NCBI GenBank assembly: GCA_013361975.1
Contig: JABFXB010000532.1
Coordinates: forward strand, 1-6,526
Length of the DNA stretch: 6,526 bases
From: Dermatophilaceae bacterium
Lineage (GTDB): Bacteria; Actinomycetota; Actinomycetes; Actinomycetales; Dermatophilaceae
Direction: 5' to 3'
Part shown: positions 5,140 to 6,526 of the stretch, in pieces
Layout of the letters: every line of letters begins with the position of its first letter
Numbering within the stretch: position 1 is the stretch's first letter
Notes under the pieces: generated by a model
Databases searched by the model: none
What the model saw: the letters and a program-made list of their open reading frames with translations, nothing else
What the model was told of the DNA's origin: nothing
Program-made: the position numbers and the translations under genes

Positions 5140-5670
5140 GTGAGTGTTGCGCGCCAGACCACGATCGGTGTCTCGATCCCGATCCCGGCCCCGCACGGTG
5201 ACTACCTCCAGGGCCGCCGGGCCGACTTCGGCGACCCGCAGGCCCGCAAGATCCCCGCCCACATCACGTTGCTGCCGCCCACCGAGGTCGACGAGGAGTC
5301 GTACGCCGCCTTCCGCCGTCACTGCGCCCAGGTGGCCGCCTCGCACGACTCCTTCGACGTCGTGCTGCGCGGCACCGGCACGTTCCGGCCGCTGTCGGAC
5401 GTCGTGTTCATCCAGGTCGCCCGGGGCGTGTCCAACTGCGAGTCGCTCGAGGTGTCGCTCCGCTCCGGGCCCGTGAGCCGTGACCTCGACTTCTACTACC
5501 ACCCGCACGTCACCGTGGCGCACAACGTGACGCCCGAGGCCATGGACCGCGCCTTCGAGGAGCTGGCCGGCTACTCCGTCGCCTTCACGGTCGACGCCTT
5601 CCACCTCTACGAGCAGGGTACGGACGAGGTGTGGCGCCCCGTCCACACCTTCGAGCTCTCAGGAGGCTGA
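5140..5670 (+). CDS. 2H phosphoesterase / 2'-5' RNA ligase family protein
   Basis: 176 residues, typical for the family. Seen: two H-x-T motifs, H-I-T (41-43) and H-V-T (123-125), which form the paired active site of the 2H phosphoesterase superfamily (LigT/CPDase type). The first is followed by L-L-P and the second preceded by Y-Y-H-P. Known: members hydrolyse or form 2'-5' or 2',3'-cyclic phosphodiester bonds, often in RNA; the physiological substrate of bacterial members is mostly unknown. Both catalytic histidines and threonines are present, so activity is expected. It is probably cytoplasmic, with no signal or membrane segment. GTG 5140 is chosen because the first beta-strand (T-T-I-G-V-S-I-P) begins right after it and a -10-like hexamer lies 7 bases upstream. 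The stop codon is 2 bases before the start of the YihY gene, whose ribosome binding site lies inside the last codons here, so the two are co-transcribed and coupled. True RNA ligase activity in vivo is unproven for the family. Confidence 0.9.
   Translation: MSVARQTTIGVSIPIPAPHGDYLQGRRADFGDPQARKIPAHITLLPPTEVDEESYAAFRRHCAQVAASHDSFDVVLRGTGTFRPLSDVVFIQVARGVSNCESLEVSLRSGPVSRDLDFYYHPHVTVAHNVTPEAMDRAFEELAGYSVAFTVDAFHLYEQGTDEVWRPVHTFELSGG
5661..5666 (+). promoter_or_regulatory. Ribosome binding site AGGAGG inside the end of the upstream gene
   Basis: A perfect AGGAGG ends 6 bases before the ATG at 5673 and overlaps the last codons of the 2H phosphoesterase gene. Ribosomes finishing that gene are placed to restart on the next. 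It is the only perfect consensus ribosome binding site at a gene start in this window. Confidence 0.85.
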
Positions 5671-5672
5671 CG

Positions 5673-6526
5673 ATGCCGGCCACGCTGACGCGCATGATCG
5701 ACCGGCTCAAGTCCACCAGCGCGTACTCCGCCTGGCAGCGCTATGGCAACGCCAACGGTGACCTCCTCGCGGCGGGCGTCGGCTACTTCGCGTTCTTCTC
5801 CGTCTTCCCCGCGCTGGCCCTGGCGTTCGCGATCTTCGGCTTCGTGCTGCAGGGTCGGCCCGACCTCGTCGCCACCATCGCCGAGTCGCTCAACGGTCTG
5901 CTGCCCGGCATGGTGAAGACGCCGAGCCACCCCGACGGGATCATCAGCGTCGCGGCGCCGGCCAGCCTCACCCTCACCGTCACCGGCGTCGTGTCGTTCG
6001 TGACGCTGCTGCTCGCCGGGCTCGGCTGGGTCGGGGCGCTGCGCACCGGCATACGCGGCGTGTTCGGTCTGGAGGCCTCCACCGGCAACGCGGTGCGCAC
6101 CAAGGCGCACGACCTCTTCGTCCTCGTGACCCTGGGGCTGGCCATCGCCGTCTCCGCGATCCTCACGAGCGTCATCGGCGGCCTGGCCGAGCGCGTCGCG
6201 GGCTGGGTCGGCCTCGACGGCAACGGGCTGCTCATCGGCGCGGTCGGCCTGATGCTGGGTGTCGCCTTCGACTTCGTCATCCTCGTGGTGCTGCTGCGGC
6301 TGCTCTCGGGCGTGCCGCTGCCGATGCACAACGTGCGCCAGGGCGCACTGCTCGGCGCCGTGATCCTCACCGTGCTCAAGCTCTTCGGTGGCTTCCTCAT
6401 CGGCCGTGCCAGCGCCAACCCGCTGCTGGGGGCCGTCGCGGTGGCCGTCGGCCTGCTCTTCTGGCTCAACCTCATGTCCAAGGTGGTCCTGCTCTCGGCC
6501 GCGTGGTCGGCCAACGACGTCGACCT
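5673..6526 (+). CDS. YihY/BrkB-family membrane protein (C-terminus beyond window)
   Basis: Incomplete at its C-terminus; 284 residues are visible. Seen: a short amphipathic N-terminus, the family signature L-A-A-G-V-G-Y-F-A-F-F-S-V-F-P (32-46), and six likely membrane segments (about 32-58, 98-120, 146-169, 184-211, 223-245, 248-275). The visible part covers essentially the whole conserved domain; actinobacterial members often have a further hydrophilic tail. Known: the family was once misnamed ribonuclease BN (rbn), but that activity belongs to another protein. BrkB was linked to serum resistance in Bordetella, and the molecular function remains unsettled (transport has been proposed). It is located in the cytoplasmic membrane. 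The gene starts 2 bases after the 2H phosphoesterase stop, with AGGAGG upstream, so it is the second gene of a coupled operon. Why an RNA-type phosphoesterase should be coupled to it is not known. It holds the only ATA isoleucine codon I found in the window's genes. Confidence 0.9.
   Translation, partial: MPATLTRMIDRLKSTSAYSAWQRYGNANGDLLAAGVGYFAFFSVFPALALAFAIFGFVLQGRPDLVATIAESLNGLLPGMVKTPSHPDGIISVAAPASLTLTVTGVVSFVTLLLAGLGWVGALRTGIRGVFGLEASTGNAVRTKAHDLFVLVTLGLAIAVSAILTSVIGGLAERVAGWVGLDGNGLLIGAVGLMLGVAFDFVILVVLLRLLSGVPLPMHNVRQGALLGAVILTVLKLFGGFLIGRASANPLLGAVAVAVGLLFWLNLMSKVVLLSAAWSANDVD
6048..6055 (+). repeat. GGCATACG octamer, copy 5
   Basis: Inside the YihY gene as GGC ATA CGC (Gly126-Ile127-Arg128). 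It forces an ATA codon, otherwise avoided in the window. Unlike the other genic copies, here the coding strand carries the GGCATACG orientation. Confidence 0.5.

Noticed and set aside
5011..5646. N-terminal extension of the glycosyltransferase frame over the 2H gene
   Set aside because: The frame is open upstream of 5010, but that part is antisense to the 2H phosphoesterase and lacks family motifs. The conserved first strand begins just after the ATG at 5010, which has a -10-like element beside it.
5673..6526. Naming the YihY-family gene as ribonuclease BN (rbn)
   Set aside because: That name came from an early misassignment. The protein is a multi-pass membrane protein without nuclease motifs.

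Overview
The window is high-GC DNA (roughly 70% by eye) with strong G/C third-position codon bias, almost no TTA or ATA codons, and the usual actinobacterial gene families. A high-GC actinobacterium is the natural reading. Micrococcales (Intrasporangiaceae-like) or Nocardioidaceae seem plausible, but the sequence alone does not fix the genus. I see no rRNA, tRNA, CRISPR array, insertion sequence or phage gene, and no gene-free stretch over 300 bases. The longest gap is 1013-1239.

Layout. (1) On the minus strand from 1012 to the left edge is a gene for a MauE/DoxX-like membrane protein fused to a thioredoxin-like domain. It has two cysteine pairs and a C-terminal tail of repeated HTEP units that runs out of the window. 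(2) Divergent from it, 1240-1785 encodes a small Tat-exported protein with four cysteines, preceded by a promoter region rich in small palindromes and followed by a strong hairpin terminator. (3) 1867-2691 is exonuclease III and 2743-3774 is tryptophanyl-tRNA synthetase, each apparently with its own promoter. (4) Convergent with trpS, and sharing a terminator-like palindrome with it, is a family-4-like glycosyltransferase on the minus strand (3790-5010). (5) Divergent from the glycosyltransferase is a two-gene operon: a 2H phosphoesterase (2'-5' RNA ligase family, 5140-5670) translationally coupled to a YihY/BrkB membrane protein (5673 to the right edge, incomplete).

How the parts relate. The left pair (membrane redox protein and exported four-cysteine protein) may work together in extracytoplasmic thiol chemistry; this is inference from adjacency and cysteine content. 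The middle and right parts are housekeeping DNA-repair and translation genes, interrupted by a glycosyltransferase on the opposite strand.

The most notable non-gene signals are: (a) five of the seven genes have a -10-like hexamer ending 6-7 bases before the start codon and no Shine-Dalgarno sequence, which suggests leaderless mRNAs; (b) an octamer, GGCATACG/CGTATGCC, occurs five times and accounts for most of the rare TAT codons and the only ATA codon I found, like a genome-wide selected DNA word; (c) a palindrome at the trpS/glycosyltransferase junction contains both stop codons. I did not find a clearly new multi-gene system. The closest candidate is the fused MauE-thioredoxin protein with its exported partner.
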